From Leptotrichia shahii (lineage in GTDB: Bacteria; Fusobacteriota; Fusobacteriia; Fusobacteriales; Leptotrichiaceae), in NCBI RefSeq assembly GCF_008327825.1, contig NZ_AP019827.1, positions 1,550,001 to 1,614,000 of the forward strand: a DNA stretch of 64,000 bases, given 5' to 3'. Positions 37,435 through 46,008 of the stretch are shown here, one piece after another. Under the pieces are notes generated by a model that searched no databases, had not been told where the DNA came from, and was given only the letters and a program-made list of their open reading frames with translations. Within the stretch, counting starts at the first letter, position 1. Every line of letters starts with the position of its first letter. A program made the position numbers and the translations under genes.

Positions 37435-38124
37435 TTATATTCCCATTTCCTTTTTCAATCTTTCAAGTTCGTCATCAACCGCAGATGAATTTTCCTTGGA
37501 TTCTGCATCATCATATTTCTTCATAAGATCACCAACTTCATCCCTTTTTGGAGAATTAAGTTCTATACTTGCATTTGCTTCGTCCAACATTCTATTAGCC
37601 TTTTCTTCAACAGAATTAAATGCATCCATTTTCCCGCTTATACCAGTAGAAGATGATAATTTACTAATTTTTTGAGCAGATTTTGCCATTTTTATTTTTG
37701 TCTTTATTTCATTTCTTCTAGCATTAAGTTTTTGTATATCCACTGTAAGTTTATCATGCATTTCTCTCATTTTTAAAGAGTTTTCAACCGCAACCATTTT
37801 TTCCTTTTCAAGCGATTCTAATTTTATTTTAATAGATTCCTTTTTTTCCAAAAACATTCTTGCATCAGCTTCATTTCCAGCTTGAAGGGCTTTTTTCGCA
37901 TAACTTTCCATTTTTTTAATTTCATCTTCACATTCCAAAACTTTTCTTTTTGCTGCGCTTTCCTGTGCCATTACAGCAACTGTTTCAGCCTTTACACTCC
38001 CAAGATCCTTTTCCATATCCCTTAAATACTGATCTATCATTTTTTCAGGATCTTCCATTTTATCCAGCACCGCATTAATATTTGATGCCATTATTGTTTT
38101 AAATCTTTCTAAAATACCAGCCAT
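37435..38124 (-). CDS. pspA: PspA/IM30 family membrane-stress protein
   Basis: 229 aa and almost wholly coiled-coil. It begins MAGILERFKTIMASNINAVLDKMEDPEKMIDQYLRDME, the membrane-binding amphipathic helix and first hairpin of PspA/Vipp1 (ESCRT-III-like). It protects or remodels the inner membrane. It lies between the SPFH and zinc-ribbon genes with gaps of about 25-30 nt, so the three form one operon. Confidence 0.93.
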   Translation of the reverse strand: MAGILERFKTIMASNINAVLDKMEDPEKMIDQYLRDMEKDLGSVKAETVAVMAQESAAKRKVLECEDEIKKMESYAKKALQAGNEADARMFLEKKESIKIKLESLEKEKMVAVENSLKMREMHDKLTVDIQKLNARRNEIKTKIKMAKSAQKISKLSSSTGISGKMDAFNSVEEKANRMLDEANASIELNSPKRDEVGDLMKKYDDAESKENSSAVDDELERLKKEMGI

Positions 38125-38148
38125 TTTTTATTCCTCCAATATATTTTT

Positions 38149-39219
38149 TTATTTATTCATATAGTAAAATAACAATCCCAATGCTATTACAGCCAATATA
38201 ACTGCAATAGCTATTTTTACAGCCGATTTTGGATATTCTCCGACTATTTTCCCATTTTCCCCATTTATAACAATTTGATAAGATTTCCCATTAAACGAAT
38301 AAGACATTGAATATACAGGTAATAGTAAAAGCCTGTAATATTCATCGCTCCAATAGACAGAATATCTTATATCTCGTACTCTGTCATATCTTCTTAGCAC
38401 ATCTGAAGAAATTGTATTATAAATTTCATTTTCCATTTTTACTTTAGCTTCTTCGTAGCCTTGCCTCATGGAAATTTTAAAAATTTCAGAATTGTACCCT
38501 GACAAATATCTTGAATCAAAATTTATCGTATTTTCCACATTAAATCCTCCAAGACTTTTTAAAAGCCTGTCATTTAGCGTTCTGGAAGCTCTCATTATGA
38601 CATTTCTGAATTTATTTTCAACTTCTCCACTTACATAATACCAGTCTGTAACTATCCTTGTCTTCGTCTTTCCATCCTCTTCGTAAGTTTCCGTTCTATC
38701 AATCCCTCCCTGAGCGGTATATTCACTATCTGCATTATTGTCAAAAGACCAGTATGGAAGATATATTCCAGTTATTTTTCCGCTTTGATACAAATTTTTT
38801 AAAACATTCGGAGCAAACCATCTTCTTTTTATCCAATTTGAAAAAAGATTCCCTATCTCTCTTTTATCCACAATAAAAGGTCTTATTCCATCAGGCTCTA
38901 ATACAGATACCGCCTTTTCGCTCAACACGATATTTGTATCGCAATAAGGGCATTTTTTTGAAGTTTCAAGTGGTTCCATCTCGACCATAGCTCCGCAGGA
39001 ACTACATTGAACAATAGTTTTTTCTTCAGATATTTTACTTTTTATCCTTTTTTCATAATCATCTATATCGTGTCTTTTATGTGTAAAAACTTTTGGCAAT
39101 TCTTCTTCTGTTTCACAATTCTCACATTTCAGATTCCCAGATTTCGGATCAAACCGCATCATTCCACCACAATTTTTACATCTAAAATCATCACTTTTCA
39201 TTAAAATACTCCTTGACAA
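38149..39219 (-). CDS. Zinc-ribbon membrane protein, YdjG-like
   Basis: 356 aa. There are two N-terminal zinc ribbons: CKNCGG..CENCETEEE (residues about 14-40) and CSSCGA..CPYCD. A ~200-residue soluble domain (RPFIVDKREIGNLFSNWIKRRWFAP) and one C-terminal membrane helix (AIAVILAVIALGLLFYYM) follow. The architecture matches Bacillus YdjG, the partner of the PspA-like protein. First gene of the three-gene cassette; its stop-to-start distance to pspA is 25 nt. Confidence 0.87.
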   Translation of the reverse strand: MSRSILMKSDDFRCKNCGGMMRFDPKSGNLKCENCETEEELPKVFTHKRHDIDDYEKRIKSKISEEKTIVQCSSCGAMVEMEPLETSKKCPYCDTNIVLSEKAVSVLEPDGIRPFIVDKREIGNLFSNWIKRRWFAPNVLKNLYQSGKITGIYLPYWSFDNNADSEYTAQGGIDRTETYEEDGKTKTRIVTDWYYVSGEVENKFRNVIMRASRTLNDRLLKSLGGFNVENTINFDSRYLSGYNSEIFKISMRQGYEEAKVKMENEIYNTISSDVLRRYDRVRDIRYSVYWSDEYYRLLLLPVYSMSYSFNGKSYQIVINGENGKIVGEYPKSAVKIAIAVILAVIALGLLFYYMNK

Positions 39220-39248
39220 AAGGTTTTTAACCTCAAGTTAAATAAAAT

Positions 39249-39278
39249 TTAATAAATAAACATAGAATCTCCAAAGCT
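39249..39278 (-). CDS. queA: queA exon 2 (last nine codons, beyond the IStron)
   Basis: Immediately after the element's last base (G at 39279) the minus strand reads AGC TTT GGA GAT TCT ATG TTT ATT TAT TAA, i.e. SFGDSMFIY-stop. QueA proteins end in a RFxSxGDAMFI motif. Joined to exon 1 (...EEKYRFY) this gives EEKYRFYSFGDSMFIY, an intact QueA C-terminus. The reading frame is restored only if bases 39279-41222 are removed exactly. Confidence 0.88.
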   Translation of the reverse strand, partial: SFGDSMFIY

Positions 39279-39400
39279 CTGAACCTCCCATGACTAAAGT
39301 CGCAGGGTTCTAAAATCTTTAAAAATATTCAAAAATTTTCTAAGAAGTTTGATAGCTTTACACTACCCTTATTCTTTTAGGCGTGTTCAGCTCACCTCTA
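39279..39400 (-). ncRNA. Predicted omega (guide) RNA region at the IStron right end, copy 1
   Basis: TnpB nucleases use an RNA made from the tnpB 3' end plus the right end, with the guide taken from the flanking DNA. The terminal hairpin is GAACCCTGCGACTTTAGTC...GGGAGGTTC (39281-39310), with outer stem GAACC/GGTTC and inner GACT/AGTC. The predicted guide would start at queA exon 2 (AGCTTTGGAGATTCTATG). The 5' limit is an estimate. Confidence 0.55.
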
Positions 39401-40602
39401 TTGTATAGGACGCTTAAGTCCACAACTTTACTTTTTCTTAATATATTTAATGCTCCATTACAATCTGCATTTAATTGATAGTCTTTACTTGTTTGATACA
39501 GTCCTCTTTTTATTCTTCTTCCACTGAATATATATTCTTGTAGATTTTCTTTATCATATATTGGAATTTTATCTCCATCAAAGAAACTTGCTTTTGAGGT
39601 ATAACTTTCTTCTTGCAGTTTAAATTTTATTCCATATAGTTTACATAGATATATTAATTTATCTCTTAATTTTCCATATGGTATATTTACAAAGTTTTGA
39701 TTATTTATACTTCCAATATTTGATTTTCTTTGAAAATCTTCATTATATCCTAAAACTAGTTTTCCTATATCATTATTAAGACAATAATTTAATATTATTC
39801 TTGCTGCTTTTGAAAGATAATCTTCTATACGATTGTTTCTCTTTCTAGTTATTCTCTTTTGCCTTAATGTTATATGCTCTATCTTTTGTTTATCTTTAAT
39901 GCTTTGCAATGTTGCATTTGTCTTATTATAGTATTGATTAATTGATTTTAATTTTCTACCATCTATTATGAATGAAGCTCCAGTATTTGTAACACAAGTA
40001 CAAAGATTATCTATACCTAAATCTATTCCTAGTGCATTGTTTTCATTTAATTCCCTTTGAACTTCTTCTACTTCATAAATGTATTGAATTTCAAAGTACC
40101 TAGAATGTTGTTTTGGTATTATTCTAATCTCTTTTATCTTCTTGCCTTTCAATACTGGTGGTAGTTTTATTGCGATTTCCTTATGTGTCTTTCTAAATGA
40201 ATTTGAATAAGGAACTATCAGTATATCATCTTTTAATCTTACAAAACCTATAACAAGAGTAGTAAAACCATCTTTAGCAAAATATTTAGGTAATTTTATT
40301 TTACCATTATATTTACCATTCTTAGCAAGTTTTAAAAGTCCAAAAAATGATTTGAAACTTCCGTCTACTTCTTTTAGAATTTGTTGAGCCATATTAGAAT
40401 TTAACTTCTTATAGTTCTCACTATTTTTAAGCATTTTATAGTTTTCGTTATAACTTAAATACTTTTTCTTATTAAAATAGTATTGTCTAATATTATATAT
40501 AGCTTCATTAGTTAAGTTCTTGGCTATATGAGATAAATATTTTAAATTCCTAAACTCCTTTTTACTAAGATGTTTTACTTGTTGTTTTAAAGTTAAATAC
40601 AT
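39358..40602 (-). CDS. tnpB: TnpB RNA-guided nuclease (IS605 OrfB), IStron copy 1
   Basis: 414 aa. The start is the ATG at 40602, with GGAGG 8 nt upstream and an extended -10 TGGTATAAT at 40630-40638. RuvC-like residues are Asp in ALGIDLGIDN (about 195), Glu in VLGYNED and Asp in NADCNGALNI near the C-terminus. The usual CxxC zinc-finger cysteines are absent: the stretch between EESYTSKASF and the last Asp has FSGRRIKRGLYQTS instead, a known zinc-less branch. It is over 90% identical by eye to copy 2. Predicted to cut the empty queA site lacking the element and so favour element retention (inference from TnpB biology). Confidence 0.93.
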   Translation of the reverse strand: MYLTLKQQVKHLSKKEFRNLKYLSHIAKNLTNEAIYNIRQYYFNKKKYLSYNENYKMLKNSENYKKLNSNMAQQILKEVDGSFKSFFGLLKLAKNGKYNGKIKLPKYFAKDGFTTLVIGFVRLKDDILIVPYSNSFRKTHKEIAIKLPPVLKGKKIKEIRIIPKQHSRYFEIQYIYEVEEVQRELNENNALGIDLGIDNLCTCVTNTGASFIIDGRKLKSINQYYNKTNATLQSIKDKQKIEHITLRQKRITRKRNNRIEDYLSKAARIILNYCLNNDIGKLVLGYNEDFQRKSNIGSINNQNFVNIPYGKLRDKLIYLCKLYGIKFKLQEESYTSKASFFDGDKIPIYDKENLQEYIFSGRRIKRGLYQTSKDYQLNADCNGALNILRKSKVVDLSVLYNRGELNTPKRIRVV

Positions 40603-40707
40603 AGATATCACCTCCTTTTCATCAGAGATATTATACCATGTATTCTACATTTTATCTGTAAAAAAAGTAATATCTTTTATTTATTTTTAAATATTTTTAA
40701 AGTTTTT

Positions 40708-41222
40708 AAAACCCCACAACAGTGGGAAGCGTCGTTCACATAAGTTCGCTACTACTTATGCAGTTCTCTTGGCATATACACTCCTTAATAAATTAAGGAG
40801 ATTAGCCTTGAACTTCTTGTTATCTCTAACAAGCACAGACTATATCTTATCCATAGTGTATCTCAATACCTTAGGCGAAACCACTTCCAATACCTATCGC
40901 TTGTATTGTACTCCCCTCACGAGGGATAGTCGTTGAACTTTCCTTTTCAGGCTTAGCTGCTGATTGTCTATTATCATAATGTTTAGGATTTAACCTTGCA
41001 TCATCTAGTATATTTTTTCTGCTTTCGCTACCTTCACACTTATACCATATTTGAACGAAGGTATTATGTTGTGGTTATACTAGCTTTAAGAGTTCCCAGC
41101 AGTTCAGTTTCTTTGTTGCACGATTTTGCTCCGTGTCTACATACAAGTTTCCCTATATGCTTACTAAAATTTTCGTGCAATTTATCTCACGACTAAAGTT
41201 GCGAGTGTTCTTGCACTATTTA
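40708..41222 (-). ncRNA. Group I intron catalytic core, IStron copy 1
   Basis: Minus strand. The internal guide GTAAG (41164-41160) pairs with the exon end UUUAU, giving the required U.G at the splice site. P4 is CTGCTG (41102-41097) with CAGCAG (40962-40957) inside AATCAGCAGCTAAGC. P7 is GACTA (40931-40927, in GTTCAACGACTA) with TAGTC (40842-40838, in AAGATATAGTC). These are the classic P, Q, R and S elements. Two hairpins after R (CCCTCGTGAGGG and CAATAC..GTATTG) suggest subgroup IA. P8 is GTAT-TGAG-ATAC (40869-40858). P9-type hairpins and a CCCAC/GTGGG stem close the core before tnpB. Confidence 0.92.
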
Positions 41223-42215
41223 ATAAAATCTATATTTCTCTTCAATAGCCTTTTTATAAGCCTCAAAAATAAATTCTTTTCCACCAAATGCTGAAATTAG
41301 CATAATTAACGTAGATTTCGGCAAATGAAAATTTGTAATTATCGCATCAACAATTTTAAATTTATAATTTCCATAAATAAAAATACTTGTATTTCCTTCA
41401 TCTGCCATAAGTTTTCCATTTTCATAAGCAGCTGATTCCAATGTTCTTACTGATGTCGTTCCTACTGCAATCACACGATTTCCATTTTTCTTAGCCTCAT
41501 TGACAATTTTAGCCGTTTCATCAGGCACTCGGTATTTTTCACTGTGCATTTTATGATCCAACACATTTTCCACCTTCACAGGTCTAAATGTCCCAAGTCC
41601 CACATCCAAGAATACTTCCGCAATAATAATTCCTTTTTGACGAATTTTTTCTAATAATTCTTTCGTAAAATGAAGTCCTGCAGTTGGAGCGGCAACAGAT
41701 TCCCCCTCTTTTGCATATACAGTCTGATATCTATTCTTGTCCTCCAGTTTTTCAGTAATATATGGTGGAAGCGGCATTTCTCCCAACCTATCCAAAATTT
41801 CCTCAAATCTTCCTTCAAAACTAAATTTTACAACTCTATTCCCATCATCTTTAATTTCTAAAAGCTCTGCCTCCAGAATTCCTTCCAAAAATATAATTTT
41901 CTGCCCAATTTTCAACTTTTTCGCAGGTTTTAGCAAAACCTCCCACGTATACAAATCATATCTTTTTAAAAGAAAACATTCAAGCACAACACCATTTTCT
42001 TTATGACCTAATAATCTTGCGGGAATAACTTTTGTACGGTTAATTACAAGAACATCGCCTTTTTTCAAATAATCTATAATGTCATAAAATTTTTTATACT
42101 CCAATATTTTTTCTTTTTTATTTAACACTAACAATCTTGAATGATCTCTTGGATTAACTGCATGCTGTGCTATCAGCTCTTCAGGCAATTCAAAATCAAA
42201 ATCTGAAATTTTCAT
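41220..42215 (-). CDS. queA: S-adenosylmethionine:tRNA ribosyltransferase-isomerase, exon 1
   Basis: Makes epoxyqueuosine in tRNA anticodons (Asn, Asp, His, Tyr). 331 codons are seen, from [20 protein letters not shown] to EEKYRFY. Family blocks are [40 protein letters not shown] and [16 protein letters not shown]. Exon 1 ends at 41223; the TAA at 41220-41222 is the first codon of the IStron, so unspliced RNA yields a protein nine residues short. After splicing it continues into exon 2 at 39278. The GDAMFI-type tail lost without splicing is conserved in the family. Confidence 0.95.
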   Translation of the reverse strand: MKISDFDFELPEELIAQHAVNPRDHSRLLVLNKKEKILEYKKFYDIIDYLKKGDVLVINRTKVIPARLLGHKENGVVLECFLLKRYDLYTWEVLLKPAKKLKIGQKIIFLEGILEAELLEIKDDGNRVVKFSFEGRFEEILDRLGEMPLPPYITEKLEDKNRYQTVYAKEGESVAAPTAGLHFTKELLEKIRQKGIIIAEVFLDVGLGTFRPVKVENVLDHKMHSEKYRVPDETAKIVNEAKKNGNRVIAVGTTSVRTLESAAYENGKLMADEGNTSIFIYGNYKFKIVDAIITNFHLPKSTLIMLISAFGGKEFIFEAYKKAIEEKYRFY

Positions 42216-42285
42216 TTAAATTATTTTTCTCACTTTCTATTATTTTTTATATTCCCTCTTTTCATTCTTCCTTTTTTAAAGGAAA

Positions 42286-42307
42286 CAGGGAATTTAATAA
42301 TTCCCTG
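42286..42307 (-). terminator. Hairpin after the lysozyme-like gene
   Basis: CAGGGAATT and AATTCCCTG form a perfect 9-bp stem with a TAAT loop, downstream of the stop at 42347. The following T tract is short (TTTCCTTT), so it could be a weak terminator or processing site. Confidence 0.5.
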
Positions 42308-42346
42308 CCAATTTCCATAATTTTTATGTATTTTAAATATATCCTA

Positions 42347-43420
42347 TTAATATGCACTTCCAATTTCAAATGTTTTATAAGTATCTACTCGGTTATACCA
42401 TCCTTGCAGCCATCTGCTTTCATTTCTTGGAGCATTTCTTACACGTCTGGCTAATATGTCTTTAGCAGAATTGCTAAATTCCACTAATGCACTTTGTCCA
42501 GTCGCTGTCCCCTTCATATTCTCAAGCACTTGTCTTAATCCCCAAGCAACATTATTATATGATGAAACACCTTTTAATCCCTCACCTTTGAAATTTACAT
42601 AGTCAATTAATGCATATAGCCCATTGGGAGTATTTACCATTCTTTCAAATTGATTTTTTAAATTTTCTTTATTTGAAGAAGCCTGTATCATTTTGTCAAG
42701 CGAACCTTTTAGCCTGTCATAAATAAACATTACTTGAATATCCCTTGTACTGTCAAAAAATGCAATTAATTCTTGAATATCCCTATCACCACTAGCTTTT
42801 TTAGACATCAACTCTGATTTGCTGTTCCAAGGAGAATGTTTAAATTCTGCAAGTAATTTTGGCAATGTAACACCTTTTTCCTTATAATAGGCAATCATAT
42901 CAGGTAAGCTGTCTCCAAATCCGCTTCTTCCACCACTAGCCTTAAACCACGTGAAATGCCCTATTCCAAGTGACGGAAAATTTTCTCCATCGTTCCAGTC
43001 AACTAGATTATTTCTAACTCCACCAGTTTCGTTTTGGAAAATTTTCTCCGCTACAGCGAGCAATTGTTCCCTTGATAACTTCATATCGGGCGTTCCTTGC
43101 TGAGTTTTTCTGTTTGCTGTATAAGTGTTTACATTTGGACGTTCGTAACTTCCACTATCACGCATATTTTTCAAACTTGTATTTACATTTAAATCTATAC
43201 TTTTATTATTATATTGATCTTTAATTAATTTTTCCAATTGAGAATTATTAGTTTTAGTTGAAGCCACCGATGCAGGTTCTGTTTTAGGCGTGCTTACGCT
43301 TTCAATGTTCCCTTTTAACGACACCTCCTTAATATTTTCACTTCCAAATGATACTATTGAGTATGCTAAACTCAATAACGATACTCCTGTTCTTTTAAAA
43401 AATCTCCTATCACTAATCAT
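42347..43420 (-). CDS. Exported protein with possible lysozyme-like domain
   Basis: 357 aa with a hydrophobic N-terminus (RRFFKRTGVSLLSLAYSIVSFGS), a Ser/Thr-rich linker to about 110, and a globular domain starting KLSREQLLAVAEKIFQNETGG. Within it, VDWNDGENFPSLGIGHFTWF has the Glu-rich and aromatic look of muramidase-type folds, so cell-wall cleavage is possible but unproved. It ends AYKTFEIG-like and is followed by a hairpin. The gene downstream is queA, with no evident link. Confidence 0.7.
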   Translation of the reverse strand: MISDRRFFKRTGVSLLSLAYSIVSFGSENIKEVSLKGNIESVSTPKTEPASVASTKTNNSQLEKLIKDQYNNKSIDLNVNTSLKNMRDSGSYERPNVNTYTANRKTQQGTPDMKLSREQLLAVAEKIFQNETGGVRNNLVDWNDGENFPSLGIGHFTWFKASGGRSGFGDSLPDMIAYYKEKGVTLPKLLAEFKHSPWNSKSELMSKKASGDRDIQELIAFFDSTRDIQVMFIYDRLKGSLDKMIQASSNKENLKNQFERMVNTPNGLYALIDYVNFKGEGLKGVSSYNNVAWGLRQVLENMKGTATGQSALVEFSNSAKDILARRVRNAPRNESRWLQGWYNRVDTYKTFEIGSAY

Positions 43421-43490
43421 TAACTCATCTCCATTCTTTTTTTAAATAATTTTTATATTTTTTAAATACTAAAAATCATTTAATGCTTAA

Positions 43491-44663
43491 TTAACTTTCA
43501 ATTTTATTTATAATTTTCTGTCCTACAACAACTCTATCCAATCCCGCTAAATCCTTTATAACTTCAACATTTTTAAGACCAGAGCTTGTCATAATTTCTA
43601 TAATATTTTTCGCCTGCTTATAGCCAATCTCAAATAATAAATACCCAAAATTAGCTAAATAATCAGATGCCTTCCGACAAATCTCGTAATAAAAATATAA
43701 TCCGTCATTTTCTGCAAAAAGTGCTTCGCTTGGCTCATGTAATAAAGCGTCATCTGACATAATACCAACTTCACTAAGGGAAATATACGGCGGATTTGAC
43801 ACTATCATATCAAACTCTCTAAATTCAACATTTTCAAATAAATCAGATTTCAAAAATTTTATATTTGAAACCTTTAAAATCTCTTTATTTTTTTGAGCAG
43901 TTTCAAGCGCTTTTTCTGAAATATCCACACCTAGCACATAAGAACCTTCTATTTCTAATGCAGCTGTAATCCCTATTATACCACTTCCAACACCAATATC
44001 AAGTATTTTTGGATGAACTTTTGAATTTATATTGTCTTTATCCACAAAATCTTGAGTTTTTAAAATATTATGCTTCAGAATATCTATCATTTTTTCAACT
44101 AAGATCTCTGTATCTTGGCGTGGAATTAAAACTCCCTTGTCAACGTAAAATTTTCTTCCATAAAATTCTTGCTCATTTAGCAAATATTGAACCGGAAACT
44201 TTTCACGTCCAATTTTTTGAATAAAATATCTGATTTTCTCGATTTTCTCATCTTCAATATCATCTCTATACTTTGTAAAAAGCATCATTCTATCAATATT
44301 CAAAACATGTGAAAATACAATTTCTGCAATTAATTTACCTTCTTCAATATCATTTTTTTTAAGATATTGAATACTTTTGTCAAGCAGCAATTTTAATTGT
44401 TTTTCAGACTTTACTATATTTTCAAAATCGTTATCACCAAATATATTTTTTTCTTTTGATTCATTTATAACTTCATTTAATTTTTCTCGAATTTTTTTTA
44501 ACTCATTTTCTAATAATATTCTCTCAAATTCAGCATACAGCATAATTCTTTCCATTTTCATTACTTCAGCAATTATGCTTTCCGCTGTTAATCGAGCATT
44601 CTTTATATTTTTTTTTTCCAAATAATTAACCGATTTATTTAAAATATCCAGCAAATTATTCAT
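43491..44663 (-). CDS. prmC: PrmC release-factor glutamine methyltransferase with duplicated N-domain
   Basis: Methylates the GGQ glutamine of release factors. The catalytic domain has [13 protein letters not shown] (SAM motif) and [12 protein letters not shown] (NPPY). At about 390 aa it is some 100 residues longer than usual, because the helical N-domain appears twice: [29 protein letters not shown] and [27 protein letters not shown]. The start is the ATG at 44663, overlapping the prfA stop by 8 nt; a TTG at 44675 is also in frame. The prfA-prmC order is the classic operon. Confidence 0.93.
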   Translation of the reverse strand: MNNLLDILNKSVNYLEKKNIKNARLTAESIIAEVMKMERIMLYAEFERILLENELKKIREKLNEVINESKEKNIFGDNDFENIVKSEKQLKLLLDKSIQYLKKNDIEEGKLIAEIVFSHVLNIDRMMLFTKYRDDIEDEKIEKIRYFIQKIGREKFPVQYLLNEQEFYGRKFYVDKGVLIPRQDTEILVEKMIDILKHNILKTQDFVDKDNINSKVHPKILDIGVGSGIIGITAALEIEGSYVLGVDISEKALETAQKNKEILKVSNIKFLKSDLFENVEFREFDMIVSNPPYISLSEVGIMSDDALLHEPSEALFAENDGLYFYYEICRKASDYLANFGYLLFEIGYKQAKNIIEIMTSSGLKNVEVIKDLAGLDRVVVGQKIINKIES

Positions 44664-45738
44664 TATTATTTCCAACCTCTTTCAATAATTCAGCTTGTTC
44701 ATAAGCTATCAAGGCATCTATCATTTCATCCAGATCCCCATCCAAAATTCCTTCAAGCCTATGAAGCGTCAATTTAATCCTGTGATCCGTAACTCTTCCC
44801 TGTGGGAAGTTATAAGTTCTGATTTTTTCAGATCTATCTCCACTTCCAACTTGTGAACGTCTTTCGTTTTCAACTGCACTTCTTTGTTTTTCGCATTCTA
44901 TTTCATACAATTTAGAAACTAATACTTTCATTGCAGCTTCCTTATTTTTTATTTGCGAACGTCCATCTTGTGAAGTTACCACAAGTCCAGTCGGCAAATG
45001 GGTAATTCTTACAGCAGAATCAGTAGTATTTACGTGCTGTCCACCTGCACCGCTCGATCTGTACGTATCAATTTTTAAATCACTTGGATTAATTTCAACT
45101 TCACTTACATCATCTATTTCAGGCAATACTGCGACTGTAATTGTAGATGTATGAACTCTTCCTGAAGATTCAGTAGCTGGAACTCTTTGTACACGATGAA
45201 CTCCACTTTCAAATTTTAACCTTGAATAAGCTCCATGTCCTTTAATCAAAAATGTTACTTCTTTCAGTCCACCGACACCGATTTCATTTTTTTCAATAAT
45301 TTCAGTTTTCCAACGGTTTCTTTCTGCATATCTTGTAAACATTCTGAAAATATCAGCTGCAAATAATGCCGCTTCATCTCCACCTGCTCCAGCACGGATT
45401 TCCATGATAACATTTTTATCATCGTTGGGATCCTTTGGAAGTAAAAGAACTTTTAATTCTTCTTCAAGATGTGGAATTTCTTCTTCAATCAGATGAATTT
45501 CTTCATGCATCATTTCCTTCATTTCTGCATCTTTTTCAGATTTTAAGTCTTCTTTTAAACCTTCCATTTCTTCTCTACGGTTTTTGTAATATGTATATTT
45601 TCTAACAACTTCATCAATGCTGTTCAAAGCCTTATTGTACTCCATAATTTTCTTTGGATCTGATACAACTTCAGGATCCATAAGCATTTTTGTAAGTTCC
45701 TCGTGCTTTAGGACAACATCGTCTAATTTTTGAAACAT
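44656..45738 (-). CDS. prfA: Peptide chain release factor 1
   Basis: Reads UAG and UAA stop codons. 360 aa. The catalytic GGQ is in [19 protein letters not shown]. The anticodon-like segment for RF1 (PAxT) lies in [16 protein letters not shown]. It is translationally coupled to prmC, whose product methylates that glutamine. Confidence 0.96.
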   Translation of the reverse strand: MFQKLDDVVLKHEELTKMLMDPEVVSDPKKIMEYNKALNSIDEVVRKYTYYKNRREEMEGLKEDLKSEKDAEMKEMMHEEIHLIEEEIPHLEEELKVLLLPKDPNDDKNVIMEIRAGAGGDEAALFAADIFRMFTRYAERNRWKTEIIEKNEIGVGGLKEVTFLIKGHGAYSRLKFESGVHRVQRVPATESSGRVHTSTITVAVLPEIDDVSEVEINPSDLKIDTYRSSGAGGQHVNTTDSAVRITHLPTGLVVTSQDGRSQIKNKEAAMKVLVSKLYEIECEKQRSAVENERRSQVGSGDRSEKIRTYNFPQGRVTDHRIKLTLHRLEGILDGDLDEMIDALIAYEQAELLKEVGNNNE

Positions 45739-45833
45739 AATCTATTTTCCAACTCCTAAATTCTCGATTTTATTTAAACAATTTGTAATCAAAATTATTT
45801 TTGAACCTTAATTATATTTAGATATTGCTAACA

Positions 45834-45910
45834 AGGTGTTAAGACCTCTTGCTTCAGAATATTTATTTTATTAAATTCTGAGTTTGTATAATTACCAAAC
45901 AGGTCTACTA
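45834..45910. repeat. Family A inverted-repeat element, partial copy 7 (reverse orientation)
   Basis: Contains AACAAGGTGTTAAGACCTCTTGCTTCAG, TTATTAAATTCTGAGTTTGTAT and ACCAAACAGGTCTACTAAT, the family A sequence read on the minus strand. The other end is not clearly present. Confidence 0.7.
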
Positions 45911-46008
45911 ATCTTTTTAATTATCTAAAATAAATTTTCTCAATAATTCTTTTTCAGATAACTTTTAACGTTAGATATTATAGCACATTTTTTAATCTTT
46001 TTCAATTT

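Larger units (their letters stand above)
39279..41222 (-). mobile_element. IStron copy 1: group I intron with IS605-type tnpB, inside queA
   Basis: A 1944-nt element read on the minus strand. The 5' exon ends TTTTAT; the element starts TAAATAGTGCAAG and ends GGAGGTTCAG, with G as the last intron base. In order it contains a left-end hairpin (41174-41216), the intron internal guide and catalytic core (to about 40708), a promoter and tnpB (40602-39358), and a right-end hairpin (39281-39310). The left and right hairpins share the loop motif ACTTTAGTC. There is no target duplication, as expected for IS605 elements, which insert 3' of a short target, here apparently TTTTAT. No tnpA is inside. Copy 2 at 56646-58615 has the same layout. 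Confidence 0.92.

Noticed and set aside
39358-40602. TnpB as a miniature Cas12 with a CRISPR array
   Set aside because: No direct-repeat/spacer array occurs anywhere in the window. The IS605 ends and intron core explain the locus.
40996-41196. Plus-strand open frame of 66 codons in the IStron 5' region (also at 58388-58588)
   Set aside because: It is antisense to the group I intron core. Its conservation between copies is explained by conservation of the RNA, and it has no ribosome site.
39279-41222. IStron copy 1 read as a plain IS605 insertion that inactivates queA
   Set aside because: The flanks rejoin exactly into the conserved QueA C-terminus and the element holds a full group I core, so an intron reading fits better.
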